Part shown: positions 7,932 through 15,255 of the stretch, in pieces
How positions within the stretch are numbered: the first letter of the stretch is position 1
How the letters are laid out: each line of letters starts with the position of its first letter
From: Bacteroidota bacterium
GTDB taxonomy: Bacteria > Pseudomonadota > Alphaproteobacteria > Puniceispirillales > Puniceispirillaceae
NCBI GenBank assembly: GCA_009936825.1
Contig: JAACDV010000247.1
Span: 1 to 19,314, forward strand
Length of the DNA stretch: 19,314 nucleotides
Direction: 5' to 3'
Notes under the pieces: generated by a model
Told to the model about the DNA's origin: nothing
What the model saw: only the letters and a program-made list of their open reading frames with translations
The model's database searches: none
Position numbers and translations under genes: made by a program

Positions 7932-8035
7932 TGGAAACATTGGAAAATTTTGCTTGCCAAAAACTATGATGCTGTAGGATACCAATAAGGAAGAATCATT
8001 TCGGCCAGATTGGCAGAATTCGGCAGTAAGTATTT

Positions 8036-8821
8036 ATGGAACCATCAGACTTTGAAACGCGGATTCGCGCGATGCAACGCCCTCATCTCGTTAAGGACAT
8101 GGAGGGGCTGGTTGCCAGCGGCATCGGCAAGAGTTTCAACCGCAAACGTGTGGTCCGAAACGTGTCTTTGCGCCTACGTCGCGGTGAGGCGGTGGGGTTG
8201 CTGGGCCCGAACGGTGCTGGCAAGACAACCAGTTTCCATATTATCGCCGGCCTGTTGCCTGCTGATGAAGGCAATGTTCAATTGGATGGCAAAGACATCA
8301 CCTCGATGCCGGTATTTCAGCGGGCCCGCCTTGGGCTTGGATATTTGCCGCAGGAATCCAGCATTTTTCGGGGATTGACTGTCGAACAGAACATCCGCGC
8401 CGTGCTAGAGACAACCGACGGAACGAAAAGCGACCATGACGCCATTCTTGATGATCTGATGGCCGAATTCTCGATTTCGCATCTTCGCAACACTCCATCT
8501 GTCAATTTGTCGGGGGGTGAGCGTCGGCGGCTGGAAATTGCCCGGGCACTGGCAATGCGGCCAACTTTTCTGCTTCTTGATGAGCCGCTGGCCGGTATTG
8601 ACCCGATTGCGCTGACTGATATCCGCAATCTGATCGCTCAGCTCAAAGACCATGGTCTTGGCGTGTTGATCACCGACCACAACGTTCGTGAAACGCTGGA
8701 TATCGTTGATCGCACCTACATCATTCATGATGGCTCGGTGCTGATGGAAGGCACGCCGGAAGAAGTAATTGGGCATGATGGCGTTCGTGAAGTCTATCTT
8801 GGCGACCGGTTCAAGATCTGA
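8036..8821 (+). CDS. lptB: LPS export ABC transporter ATP-binding protein LptB
   Basis: 261 aa. This is the cytoplasmic ATPase that, as a dimer with LptF and LptG, extracts LPS from the inner membrane. Walker A is GPNGAGKTT (57-65), the Q-loop is LPQESS with Q106, the ABC signature is LSGGERRR (158-165), Walker B is FLLLDEPLAGIDP with E183, and the switch His is H215 in ITDHNVRETLD. The last motif and GYLPQESSIFRGLTVEQNI are typical of LptB rather than other ABC proteins. An in-frame TAA at 8027-8029 bars a more upstream start. ATG 8036 has no clear ribosome site and gives a head about 20 residues longer than usual, so ATG 8072 or 8099 is possible. In many alphaproteobacteria rpoN and hpf follow lptB; here neither is present before ptsN. 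Confidence 0.94.
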   Translation: MEPSDFETRIRAMQRPHLVKDMEGLVASGIGKSFNRKRVVRNVSLRLRRGEAVGLLGPNGAGKTTSFHIIAGLLPADEGNVQLDGKDITSMPVFQRARLGLGYLPQESSIFRGLTVEQNIRAVLETTDGTKSDHDAILDDLMAEFSISHLRNTPSVNLSGGERRRLEIARALAMRPTFLLLDEPLAGIDPIALTDIRNLIAQLKDHGLGVLITDHNVRETLDIVDRTYIIHDGSVLMEGTPEEVIGHDGVREVYLGDRFKI

Positions 8822-9189
8822 TCAGGTTTCTAAAAGAATCACCTCAGGCGCAGCTTTTGCCATATTACATCCATCACCCGCGTCCATTCTGGCATTAACC
8901 AACACGCGTTATGACTGGATGCGGCGATAATTTAATCATGTTCTGAAAATATTTTTTGTGATTTTACCACGCGTTTTCGGCAGTTTATCCAAGAATAAAT
9001 AACCGGGACCATGATCCCCGATGGTAACGCCAGCCGGGCACCCCTCACTCCCTCAAAGCTGATGCTTGACAGGCACCGGACTTGCTTCTAGGGTCCGCGC
9101 CCTGATCGATGGCAATTGTTACCTTTACACTTTCCATTTATGCCAAAAGTGTCTTCCAGCCTTCATCCTTCAATCAGAGTTTCGATTTT
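8822..9189. other. Intergenic region lptB-ptsN
   Basis: About 370 bases if ptsN starts at 9190. The first part is AT-rich without a recognisable gene. A weak ACCAT/ATGGT dyad lies at about 9009-9026, and the candidate ptsN promoter is at 9066-9094. No remnant of rpoN or hpf coding sequence could be recognised in any frame. Confidence 0.55.
9066..9094 (+). promoter_or_regulatory. Candidate housekeeping promoter for ptsN
   Basis: TTGACA (9066-9071), a 17-base spacer, then TAGGGT (9089-9094). The -35 is a perfect consensus; the -10 keeps the key T1, A2 and T6. Transcription would begin near 9101. That leaves only about eight bases before the upstream ATG at 9109 but a normal leader before ATG 9190. 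Confidence 0.55.
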
Positions 9190-9642
9190 ATGTCTTCTGA
9201 AAATTCCATGGCGGCCCTGTTGGCGTGCCAGCTTCCTGCAACCAGTAAAAAGCAGGTTCTACAAACTTTGAGCGAGTTGATCGCGGCAAGGACGAGTCTT
9301 TGCGAGCGCGCCGTTCTCGGTGCATTGGTAAAGCGCGAAAAACTGGGCAGCACGGCGATTGGTGCGGGTCTAGCGTTGCCACATTCCATGTTGGACGGCC
9401 TTGATTCGCCAACATATCTTATCGCAACTCTTGCCCAACCCGTTGAATTTGACGCACCCGATGGCAAGCCGGTGGATGTTATCTGCGTTGTTCTTGGAAG
9501 CGCTGACGATAGCAGCGGCTATCTTGCCCGCGTGACTGCCGCTTCGCGCCTGCTTCGTGAACGCGCTGCTCATCTTCGCAGCGTGGGCTCAGAAGATGAA
9601 CTTCGGGCCGTCATCCAGAGTGATCTGGTCGCCGCTGCCTAA
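9190..9642 (+). CDS. ptsN: PTS system nitrogen-regulatory EIIA component (EIIA-Ntr)
   Basis: 150 aa from ATG 9190. It is a PtsN-type phosphocarrier of the nitrogen PTS, a regulatory rather than sugar-transport protein that accepts phosphate from NPr. The diagnostic sequence is STAIGAGLALPHSML, with H65 the phosphorylatable histidine. The upstream SKKQVLQTLSELIA and downstream FDAPDGKPVDVICVVLG are also typical of the fold. The frame is open back to ATG 9109 (177 aa), but those 27 extra residues have no family counterpart. The candidate promoter would also leave almost no leader for that start, so 9190 (or the ATG at 9208) is preferred. Neither start has a strong ribosome site. It ends about 12 bases before the terminator shared with the convergent tRNA gene. 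Confidence 0.85.
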   Translation: MSSENSMAALLACQLPATSKKQVLQTLSELIAARTSLCERAVLGALVKREKLGSTAIGAGLALPHSMLDGLDSPTYLIATLAQPVEFDAPDGKPVDVICVVLGSADDSSGYLARVTAASRLLRERAAHLRSVGSEDELRAVIQSDLVAAA

Positions 9643-9653
9643 GTTACCCATGG

Positions 9654-9674
9654 AAAATCCCGCCTTGCGGCAGG
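9654..9674 (-). terminator. Rho-independent terminator after tRNA-Ala (minus strand)
   Basis: On the minus strand CCTGCC-GCAA-GGCGGG forms six pairs (one U-G wobble) closed by a GNRA tetraloop and followed by ATTTT. It lies about 65 bases beyond the tRNA 3' end. On the plus strand the wobble becomes a C-A mismatch, so it is weaker for ptsN, although its position just after the ptsN stop would suit a two-way terminator. Confidence 0.55.
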
Positions 9675-9739
9675 TTTCATCAGCAAACATAAAGTTCAGA
9701 CCCAAGATCCAAACATAAATACCAAAACCAATGAAGATT

Positions 9740-9815
<76 letters not shown>

Positions 9816-9962
9816 CCAATTCGGGACCAGACGAATGTTGAAGCAGGCAAACCTGCATCAAGGCGCGTATGGAAATCTTTGCACGTCCAGCATTTCTGCT
9901 GCGCAACACTGTCTATCGCAGCCATGCCCCGACGGGCAAGGAAAAAATATCCCAAGCGCCAT

Positions 9963-10367
9963 CTAGTCGTCGTTGCTGCTAGGGATACCGCTTAAAATAT
10001 CGTCATCTTCATCGAGATCATCGCTGATAAGCCCGGCCCGGTCATCATTATCGGCGTCGATATCGGTGTCGTCGAAATCATCTTCGGCTTTTTCAACGAC
10101 TGCCTCAATAACTTCAGCCCCCTCATCGCCTGCGACTTCACCATCAATGATATCGTCCTCGGCCGTTTTAAGATCTGCTTCGGTTGCGGTCTTAGAAGTC
10201 GCTTTAACCGCCTTGCCGACTACCCGTCCACGTTTGCTTCTGACCACCGCTTCGGGATCAAATTCGGCCTGACAGCCAGGACATAGGATAGGAGTTCGAT
10301 TAAAATCATAGTAACGCATGCCGCATGATAGGCAGGTGCGCTTTACACCCAATTCAGCCTTCGCCAT
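9963..10367 (-). CDS. TIGR02300 (FYDLN acid domain) family protein, zinc-ribbon with acidic tail
   Basis: 134 aa. The N-terminal third has a zinc-ribbon pattern: C12-LS-C15 and C29-PG-C32, with the YYDFNRTPILCPGC segment that defines the FYDLN-acid family found widely in alphaproteobacteria. Residues 44-60 are basic (RSKRGRVVGKAVKATSK). From about 63 to the end the chain is strongly acidic (runs such as DDFDDTDIDADNDD and DDLDEDDD) and probably disordered. The family's function is not established; the zinc ribbon plus acidic tail suggests a nucleic-acid or protein-binding accessory factor, which is inference. It lies upstream of the tRNA-Ala on the same strand and divergent from aroA. The start ATG (10367) has only a weak GAG upstream. 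Confidence 0.9.
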   Translation of the reverse strand: MAKAELGVKRTCLSCGMRYYDFNRTPILCPGCQAEFDPEAVVRSKRGRVVGKAVKATSKTATEADLKTAEDDIIDGEVAGDEGAEVIEAVVEKAEDDFDDTDIDADNDDRAGLISDDLDEDDDILSGIPSSNDD

Positions 10368-10687
10368 TTTTTCAACTCACACTGTGAACGCAGGACAACT
10401 TTATCAAAGCTTGTTTTGCTACCATCCAATCCATCGACAACAGGCTTTAACAGCCTACTTCGATATCTGGCACGACAAAAACAAACCAATTGCGATTTGA
10501 TACAATTTCCGTTTTCTGTCAAACCAAAATTAATCCTGACCGCAAAGCAGCTAAATTTATCGGCGCCATCACACTATTTTCCAGAAAATTTCAATCGCAA
10601 TCTAACCAGCATCCTTTCTGAAACATTGCTTCCAACGCGGCTAAAATGCTAGGAATGCGTTAAGTTTGGACTGCTGGATTGACCATC
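10368..10687. other. Divergent intergenic region upstream of aroA
   Basis: About 320 AT-rich bases between the FYDLN-acid gene and aroA. The only promoter-like element towards aroA is TTGCTT (10626) with TAGGAA about 18 bases on (10650), which is weak. No convincing small gene, RNA structure or repeat is visible. Confidence 0.45.
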
Positions 10688-12112
10688 ATGCATCCCAAAA
10701 CAGCTATTTTGAACCTTACAGGCCCGCGCATTATGACCGATCCTTCATCCAAGCCACTTCATGACGATATTATTTCGGCCCGCCCCGATACCCGGGCGGA
10801 TGGCAACGTGGGAATGCACGGACAATTCGATGTTCCGGGTGATAAATCCATTTCGCATCGATCGCTGATTTTTGGCGGGCTTGCGATTGGCACAACACGC
10901 GTCACCGGCCTTCTAGAAGGTGATGATGTTATGGCTACCTGCCGTGCAATGCAGGATCTTGGCGTTGATATTACGCGTGCGGATGATGGCAGCTGGGTTA
11001 TTACCGGCGTTGGCTCATCCGGATTGATATCCCCTCAATCGCCGCTGGATCTTGGCAATAGTGGCACCGGTGTAAGACTGTTGATGGGCGTTGTTGCCGG
11101 TCAGCCCATCACCGCAACCTTTTGCGGTGATGCGTCGCTCAGCAAGCGGCCGATGGCCCGCGTTACCGATCCGCTGGCTGAAATGGGGGCCGGCGTGACC
11201 AGCCGCGAAGGTGGGCGTCTGCCTTGTACCATCACTGGCTCGCCAACACCGCTGGCCGCTGATTATGATAGCGTTGTGGCGTCGGCGCAGATCAAATCTG
11301 CTATTCTGCTGGCTGGCCTGAACGCCAGAGGCACCACCATCATAACCGAGCCACATGCGTCGCGCGATCATACCGAATCCATGCTTCGTCACTTTGGCGC
11401 AACAGTAACCCAGCATATTGGTGATGATGGCACTCATACGGTTAAACTCACCGGCGAGGCGATCCTTCGCGCGGCCGATATTATTGTACCGCGTGACCCG
11501 TCATCAGCAGCTTTTCCCATGGTTGCAGCATTGATCACGCCCGGAAGCGATCTTTTGATCCCCGGGATTGGAATGAACCCGCTGCGCACTGGCCTGATCA
11601 CCACCTTACTGGATATGGGCGGGGACATCACCATCTCGAACGAGCGTGTTGAAGGCGGCGAGACCGTTGCCGATCTTCGTGTTCGTCACAGCCAGCTTCA
11701 CGGCATCGATGTTCCGTCTTCCAGGGCCGCGTCGATGATTGACGAATATCCAATTCTTGCCATTGCCGCGACCGTGGCCAGCGGGGTTACGAGGATGACT
11801 GGCGTTGCCGAATTGCGGGTGAAAGAAACCGACCGGATTGCCGTGGTTGCCGATGGAATTACCGCGGCTGGCGGCGATGTCAGCTATGATGAAGACAGTA
11901 TGACGGTACGCGGCGGTGAGATTGCCGGTGGTATCAGCGTCGATTCGCAGCATGATCACCGGATTGCCATGTCTTTTCTGATTCTTGGAATGATCTCTAC
12001 GGCGCCCATCACCGTGACCGGTTGTGCCACCATCAACACTAGTTTTCCGGGTTTTGCGGCGTTGATGAATGACTGCGGTGCGGCGTTTCATGATGCGGAC
12101 ATTCCGGTATGA
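10688..12112 (+). CDS. aroA: 3-phosphoshikimate 1-carboxyvinyltransferase (EPSP synthase), class II
   Basis: 474 aa from ATG 10688. It joins PEP to shikimate-3-phosphate in the sixth step of the shikimate pathway. Motifs: VPGDKSISHRS with K53; LDLGNSGTGVRLLMG; GDASLSKRPMARV; ASAQIKSAILLAGLN; the catalytic region SMIDEYPILA; LRVKETDRIAVVADG; and DHRIAMSFLILG. The overall pattern, including SLSKRPM and SMIDEYP, matches the Agrobacterium CP4-like class II enzymes. G126 lies where CP4 has Ala100, the residue tied to glyphosate insensitivity. The frame also allows TTG 10679 and ATG 10733; none has a strong ribosome site, so the start is uncertain by about 15 residues. Its stop overlaps the cmk start by four bases (ATGA, 12109-12112), implying translational coupling. 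Confidence 0.95.
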   Translation: MHPKTAILNLTGPRIMTDPSSKPLHDDIISARPDTRADGNVGMHGQFDVPGDKSISHRSLIFGGLAIGTTRVTGLLEGDDVMATCRAMQDLGVDITRADDGSWVITGVGSSGLISPQSPLDLGNSGTGVRLLMGVVAGQPITATFCGDASLSKRPMARVTDPLAEMGAGVTSREGGRLPCTITGSPTPLAADYDSVVASAQIKSAILLAGLNARGTTIITEPHASRDHTESMLRHFGATVTQHIGDDGTHTVKLTGEAILRAADIIVPRDPSSAAFPMVAALITPGSDLLIPGIGMNPLRTGLITTLLDMGGDITISNERVEGGETVADLRVRHSQLHGIDVPSSRAASMIDEYPILAIAATVASGVTRMTGVAELRVKETDRIAVVADGITAAGGDVSYDEDSMTVRGGEIAGGISVDSQHDHRIAMSFLILGMISTAPITVTGCATINTSFPGFAALMNDCGAAFHDADIPV

Positions 12113-12744
12113 TCATCGCTGTTGACGGATCTGCTGCCAGCGGCAAGGGAACGTTGGCAAAACGGTTGGCCGCGCATTTTGATTTGGCACATCTGGACAC
12201 TGGCGCGTTGTATCGGGCGTTGGCTCTGCACCTGTTGCGCGGCGGGGAAACCCCTGTCAGCGCTGAAGAAACGCGAGCGGCGACGGCCCTTCGCTCACTT
12301 GATCTTGCGCTAGTTGATGATCCGGAAATCCGCACCGATACGGTGGCCCAGATGGCATCGGTAATCGCCGCAATGCCGCAGGTCCGGACTAATTTCCTGA
12401 AGTTCCAGCGTGATTTTGCGGCGGACCCCCCCCAACCGGGAGGCGCGGTTCTTGATGGCCGCGATATCGGCAGCGTCGTTCTTCCTGATGCAGGTTGCAA
12501 GCTGTTTATTGACGCCAGATTAGAGGAACGGGCGAAGCGCAGAACGCAAGAGTTGCAAGCTGGTGGGCAATCCGTTATATTCCGCGACGTTCTTGAAGAA
12601 ATGCGGGTGCGTGATGAACGCGACCGTGGGCGGGAGATCGCCCCTTTAAAGGCCAGTGCCGATGCCTTGATCATCGATACATCCGATCTGGATGCAGATG
12701 GTGTGTTTGCAAAAGCGCTTGCCTATATTGAAACCTGCCTGTGA
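12109..12744 (+). CDS. cmk: Cytidylate kinase
   Basis: 211 aa. It phosphorylates CMP and dCMP with ATP in the cytoplasm. The P-loop is GSAASGKGT (7-15). The nucleotide-binding LDTGALYRALAL segment holds D30 and R36. LDGRDIGSVVLPDA (115-128) and the lid RVRDERDRGREIAPL (166-180) are typical Cmk motifs, and the C-terminal IIDTSDL is also conserved. The length is in the family's usual range. The start codon overlaps the aroA stop (ATGA), so both are almost certainly on one transcript, which appears to end at the terminator near 12,890. The order aroA-cmk-rpsA is widely conserved. Confidence 0.96.
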   Translation: MIIAVDGSAASGKGTLAKRLAAHFDLAHLDTGALYRALALHLLRGGETPVSAEETRAATALRSLDLALVDDPEIRTDTVAQMASVIAAMPQVRTNFLKFQRDFAADPPQPGGAVLDGRDIGSVVLPDAGCKLFIDARLEERAKRRTQELQAGGQSVIFRDVLEEMRVRDERDRGREIAPLKASADALIIDTSDLDADGVFAKALAYIETCL

Positions 12745-12885
12745 CATTGGATGCTTTCATTTATGTGATTTGCATCTTTTTCGGGATTAGGGCTTTATGA
12801 ACTTGATCGGGATTTTGGGATACTGAACACCCAATAATCCTATTTTTGACTCGGGACGCTGGCGGCAACCAATCAATTCGCCGTT

Positions 12886-12910
12886 AAAAAACCCGGCAGG
12901 GGTTTTCTTT
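12886..12910 (+). terminator. Rho-independent terminator after aroA-cmk
   Basis: AAAACCC (12888-12894), loop GGCAG, GGGTTTT (12900-12906), then CTTTC. This is a perfect seven-pair stem flanked by A and T tracts, 140 bases beyond the cmk stop, and it separates the aroA-cmk transcript from rpsA. Confidence 0.75.
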
Positions 12911-13048
12911 CACTCCGCCCAATGGATCAGATTCCAAAGGACGGTGGGCCAGAAAACTAGGTTCAGTCTGTTCGGCCCTCATCGCCAGCTGAGGATTAAA
13001 CGCGCCGCTGTCCGCTTAACCGTCGGCATCGGAGCTAGGGCGAAAAAC

Positions 13049-13052
13049 GGAG
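13049..13052 (+). promoter_or_regulatory. Ribosome binding site supporting the TTG start of rpsA
   Basis: ACGGAG with GGAG at 13049-13052 lies six bases before TTG (13059-13061). The next in-frame ATG (13113) would remove the conserved head of S1, so the TTG is the likely start. Confidence 0.7.
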
Positions 13053-13058
13053 ATTTAC

Positions 13059-14768
13059 TTGATATCTGAAACTAACAATTCAGCTGCTTCTGCACCTGAA
13101 AACTTTGCCGACATGCTCGCTGAGAGCTTTGGCGAAAACACCAGCATTGAAGGCAGCGTTGTTCGCGGCTTTGTCATCAGCGTCGAAGGTGACGCCGTCG
13201 TTATTGACGTGGGTCTAAAATCCGAAGGACGTGTTCCCTTAAAGGAACTGACAATCGGGCGCCAGGAGCCAAACATCAATGTTGGCGATGAAATTGAAGT
13301 CTATGTCGAGCGCATGGAAGACAAAAACGGGCAAGCCGTTCTAAGTCGTGATAAGGCTCGCCGTGAAGAAGCTTGGGGATTGCTGGAAACATCGTTCGAG
13401 AAACAGGAACGCGTCACCGGCATTATCTTTGGCAAGGTCAAAGGCGGATTTACCGTCGATCTTTCAGGTGCCACAGCATTTCTGCCGGGAAGCCAGGTCG
13501 ATATTCGTCCTGTTCGAGACCTTGGCCCACTGATGGGCTCTCCACAGCCCTTCCAAATTCTGAAAATCGACCGTCGCCGCGGCAACATTGTTGTTTCGCG
13601 CCGAGCTGTTCTGGAAGAGTCCCGCGCCGAAGCCCGCACCGAGCTGGTATCAAACCTGCAAGAAGGTCAGGTCCTTCAGGGTGTGGTGAAAAACATCACC
13701 GATTATGGCGCTTTTGTTGATCTTGGCGGTGTTGACGGCCTGTTGCATGTCACCGATATCGCATGGCAGCGTATCAGCCATCCGTCAGAGGCCCTGCAGA
13801 TTGGTGAAACCGTCGAAGTTCAGGTTATCCGCTTTAATTCGGAAACGCAGCGTATTTCGCTGGGCATGAAGCAGCTTCAGTCTGACCCGTGGGAGAGTGT
13901 AGAAGGCAAATTCCCAATCGGATCGAAGATGGAAGGCCGCGTGACCAACATCACTGATTATGGCGCATTCGTTGAGCTGGAAGCCGGTGTTGAAGGTCTG
14001 GTCCATGTGTCTGAGATGAGCTGGACGAAAAAGAACGTTCATCCCGGCAAGATCGTATCTACCAGCCAGCAGGTTGAAGTTATGGTTCTTGACGTTGATC
14101 TGTCAAAGCGCCGTATTTCGCTCGGCCTGAAGCAGTGTAGCGGCAATCCATGGGAAGAGTTCAGATCCAACAACCCTGCCGGAACTGAAATCGAAGGCGA
14201 AATTCGCAACATCACCGAATTCGGTCTGTTTGTTGGCCTGACGGAAGAGATCGACGGTCTTGTCCATCTGTCCGACATCAGCTGGGACGTGACGGGCGAA
14301 GCTGCCTTGGAAGGCTTTACCAAAGGCAATAATGTTAAAGCCAAAATCCTTGAAGTCGATGTTGAGAAAGAGCGCATTTCGCTTGGTATCAAGCAGCTGA
14401 CCGAAGATCCTTTCGCCGGACAAGCTGACAGCCATCGCAAGGGTGAGGTTGTTACCTGTACTGTGACCGCAACCAGCGATAACGGCCTTGATGTTAGCGT
14501 CGGTGAGGCGCTGACAGGCTTTATCCGCCGTGCAGACCTAAGCCGTGACCGTGCTGAGCAGCGTACAGACCGTTTTGCCGTCGGCGAAAAGGTTGATGCC
14601 GTCATCACCAACATCGATAAAAGGAGTCGCAAGCTTACTCTGTCGATCAAGTCACGCGAAACCGCCGAGGAAAAGCAGGCTGTTGAAGAATATGGCTCTT
14701 CCGACAGCGGCGCCAGCCTTGGTGACATTCTTGGGGCAGCACTGGCAAAGCGCGAATCGGACGACTAA
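13059..14768 (+). CDS. rpsA: 30S ribosomal protein S1
   Basis: 569 aa with six S1 (OB-fold) repeats at about 32-98, 117-183, 203-272, 288-359, 375-446 and 460-532. The best-formed repeats carry NITDYGAFVDLGGVDGLLHV, NITDYGAFVELEAGVEGLVH and NITEFGLFVGLTEEIDGLVH, each closing with an RISLG-KQ type strand. S1 binds mRNA leaders and recruits them to the 30S subunit. The first two repeats are degenerate, as expected for the ribosome-binding end. Start is TTG with GGAG six bases upstream, giving the usual ENFADMLAESFG head. The C-terminal tail ends in LGDILGAALAKRESDD. It follows cmk after a terminator and is followed by a hairpin at 14793-14825. Confidence 0.97.
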   Translation: MISETNNSAASAPENFADMLAESFGENTSIEGSVVRGFVISVEGDAVVIDVGLKSEGRVPLKELTIGRQEPNINVGDEIEVYVERMEDKNGQAVLSRDKARREEAWGLLETSFEKQERVTGIIFGKVKGGFTVDLSGATAFLPGSQVDIRPVRDLGPLMGSPQPFQILKIDRRRGNIVVSRRAVLEESRAEARTELVSNLQEGQVLQGVVKNITDYGAFVDLGGVDGLLHVTDIAWQRISHPSEALQIGETVEVQVIRFNSETQRISLGMKQLQSDPWESVEGKFPIGSKMEGRVTNITDYGAFVELEAGVEGLVHVSEMSWTKKNVHPGKIVSTSQQVEVMVLDVDLSKRRISLGLKQCSGNPWEEFRSNNPAGTEIEGEIRNITEFGLFVGLTEEIDGLVHLSDISWDVTGEAALEGFTKGNNVKAKILEVDVEKERISLGIKQLTEDPFAGQADSHRKGEVVTCTVTATSDNGLDVSVGEALTGFIRRADLSRDRAEQRTDRFAVGEKVDAVITNIDKRSRKLTLSIKSRETAEEKQAVEEYGSSDSGASLGDILGAALAKRESDD

Positions 14769-14792
14769 GAATAGTCTGTCCTTCCAAAATTA

Positions 14793-14825
14793 GGGCGAAT
14801 CAGTGTAAAGAATGCTGGTTCGCCC
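14793..14825 (+). terminator. Hairpin downstream of rpsA, probable terminator or 3' end structure
   Basis: GGGCGAATCAG (14793-14803) pairs with CTGGTTCGCCC (14815-14825) over eleven positions (one U-G) around an 11-base loop. No T tract follows on the plus strand, so it may be a Rho-dependent end or a stabilising 3' structure rather than a classical terminator. It starts 24 bases after the rpsA stop. Confidence 0.5.
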
Positions 14826-14892
14826 CAAAAATTAGCATGAAGTGTTAAAGACTCCAAAAAAACAACGAAAAGATTGCGTTTTAATAATCTAA

Positions 14893-14914
14893 TGCGGTTG
14901 ACCTACTAGCCGCA
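14893..14914 (+). promoter_or_regulatory. Inverted repeat in the ihfB 5' region
   Basis: TGCGGTTG (14893-14900), loop ACCTAC, TAGCCGCA (14907-14914) pair over eight positions with two G-U wobbles. It contains a TTGACC that could serve as a -35, but no good -10 follows at the normal distance. It could be a leader hairpin or an operator about 50 bases before the ihfB start. Confidence 0.35.
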
Positions 14915-14963
14915 CAAGGGCATCCTTTTAAAGCTTTGTTAAATTTAAATCAGGTGGGAATAG

Positions 14964-15242
14964 GTGACACGTTCGGAACTAATCGCCAAATTGGCGGCCA
15001 AGAACCCGGCTCTTTATCATCGCGATATTGAACGTCTAGTTGCCACCATCATTGATGAGATTGGCAGCGCCCTTGAACGCGGGGACAGAGTTGAACTTCG
15101 CGGCTTCGGTGCGTTCTCAGTCAGAGAAAGACAAGCTCGCGTTGGCCGCAACCCGCGGACCGGTGACAGCGTTAAGGTCGCCGAAAAAAAGGTGCCGTTT
15201 TTCAAAATGGGTAAAGGTATGCGTGAGCGGTTAAACCGCTAA
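14964..15242 (+). CDS. ihfB: Integration host factor subunit beta
   Basis: 92 aa of the HU/IHF DNA-bending family. The N-terminus [15 protein letters not shown] and the [24 protein letters not shown] segment are typical of IhfB rather than HU. The intercalating proline is P64 in GRNPRTG (61-67). Together with IhfA it bends DNA sharply in the nucleoid and at promoters. The start is GTG 14964, with AGGTGGGA at 14952-14959 just upstream; no ATG fits. It lies downstream of rpsA, as in most proteobacteria, and 13 bases before lapA. The last codons and the stop lie in a palindrome (15226-15240). Confidence 0.95.
   Translation: MTRSELIAKLAAKNPALYHRDIERLVATIIDEIGSALERGDRVELRGFGAFSVRERQARVGRNPRTGDSVKVAEKKVPFFKMGKGMRERLNR
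15226..15240. repeat. Palindrome at the ihfB stop codon
   Basis: AGCGGTTAAACCGCT has perfect seven-base arms around one A. It covers the last codons of ihfB and reaches the T of its stop codon, directly before lapA. As RNA it can form a five-pair hairpin with loop TTAAA. No T tract follows, so it is not a standard terminator. Confidence 0.5.
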
Positions 15243-15255
15243 CCGTAAAAAAGCC

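Larger units (their letters stand above)
12745..13058 (+). other. cmk-rpsA intergenic region and rpsA leader
   Basis: 314 bases holding the cmk terminator (12886-12910) and then about 150 bases of rpsA leader. No clean -35/-10 pair was found after the terminator. A TTGACT at 12846 precedes the terminator and lacks a matching -10. No small gene could be supported. Confidence 0.5.

Noticed and set aside
7945..7978. TTGGAA and TATGAT upstream of lptB as a promoter
   Set aside because: The -10 is good, but the spacing is 19 bases and the -35 is poor; lptB may simply be cotranscribed with lptA.
9925..9938. Hairpin TGCCC-CGAC-GGGCA between the FYDLN-acid gene and tRNA-Ala
   Set aside because: For the minus-strand gene the T tract lies before, not after, the stem, and on the plus strand it is followed by A residues, so it is not a terminator. 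It is also short enough to be chance.
12039..12674. Open frame of 211 codons on the minus strand antisense to cmk
   Set aside because: Ser/Arg/Ala-rich shadow of cmk, whose own motifs are unmistakable.
14039..14728. Open frame of 229 codons on the minus strand antisense to rpsA
   Set aside because: Shadow frame: its Ser/Leu/Arg-rich composition mirrors the S1 repeats; no independent support.
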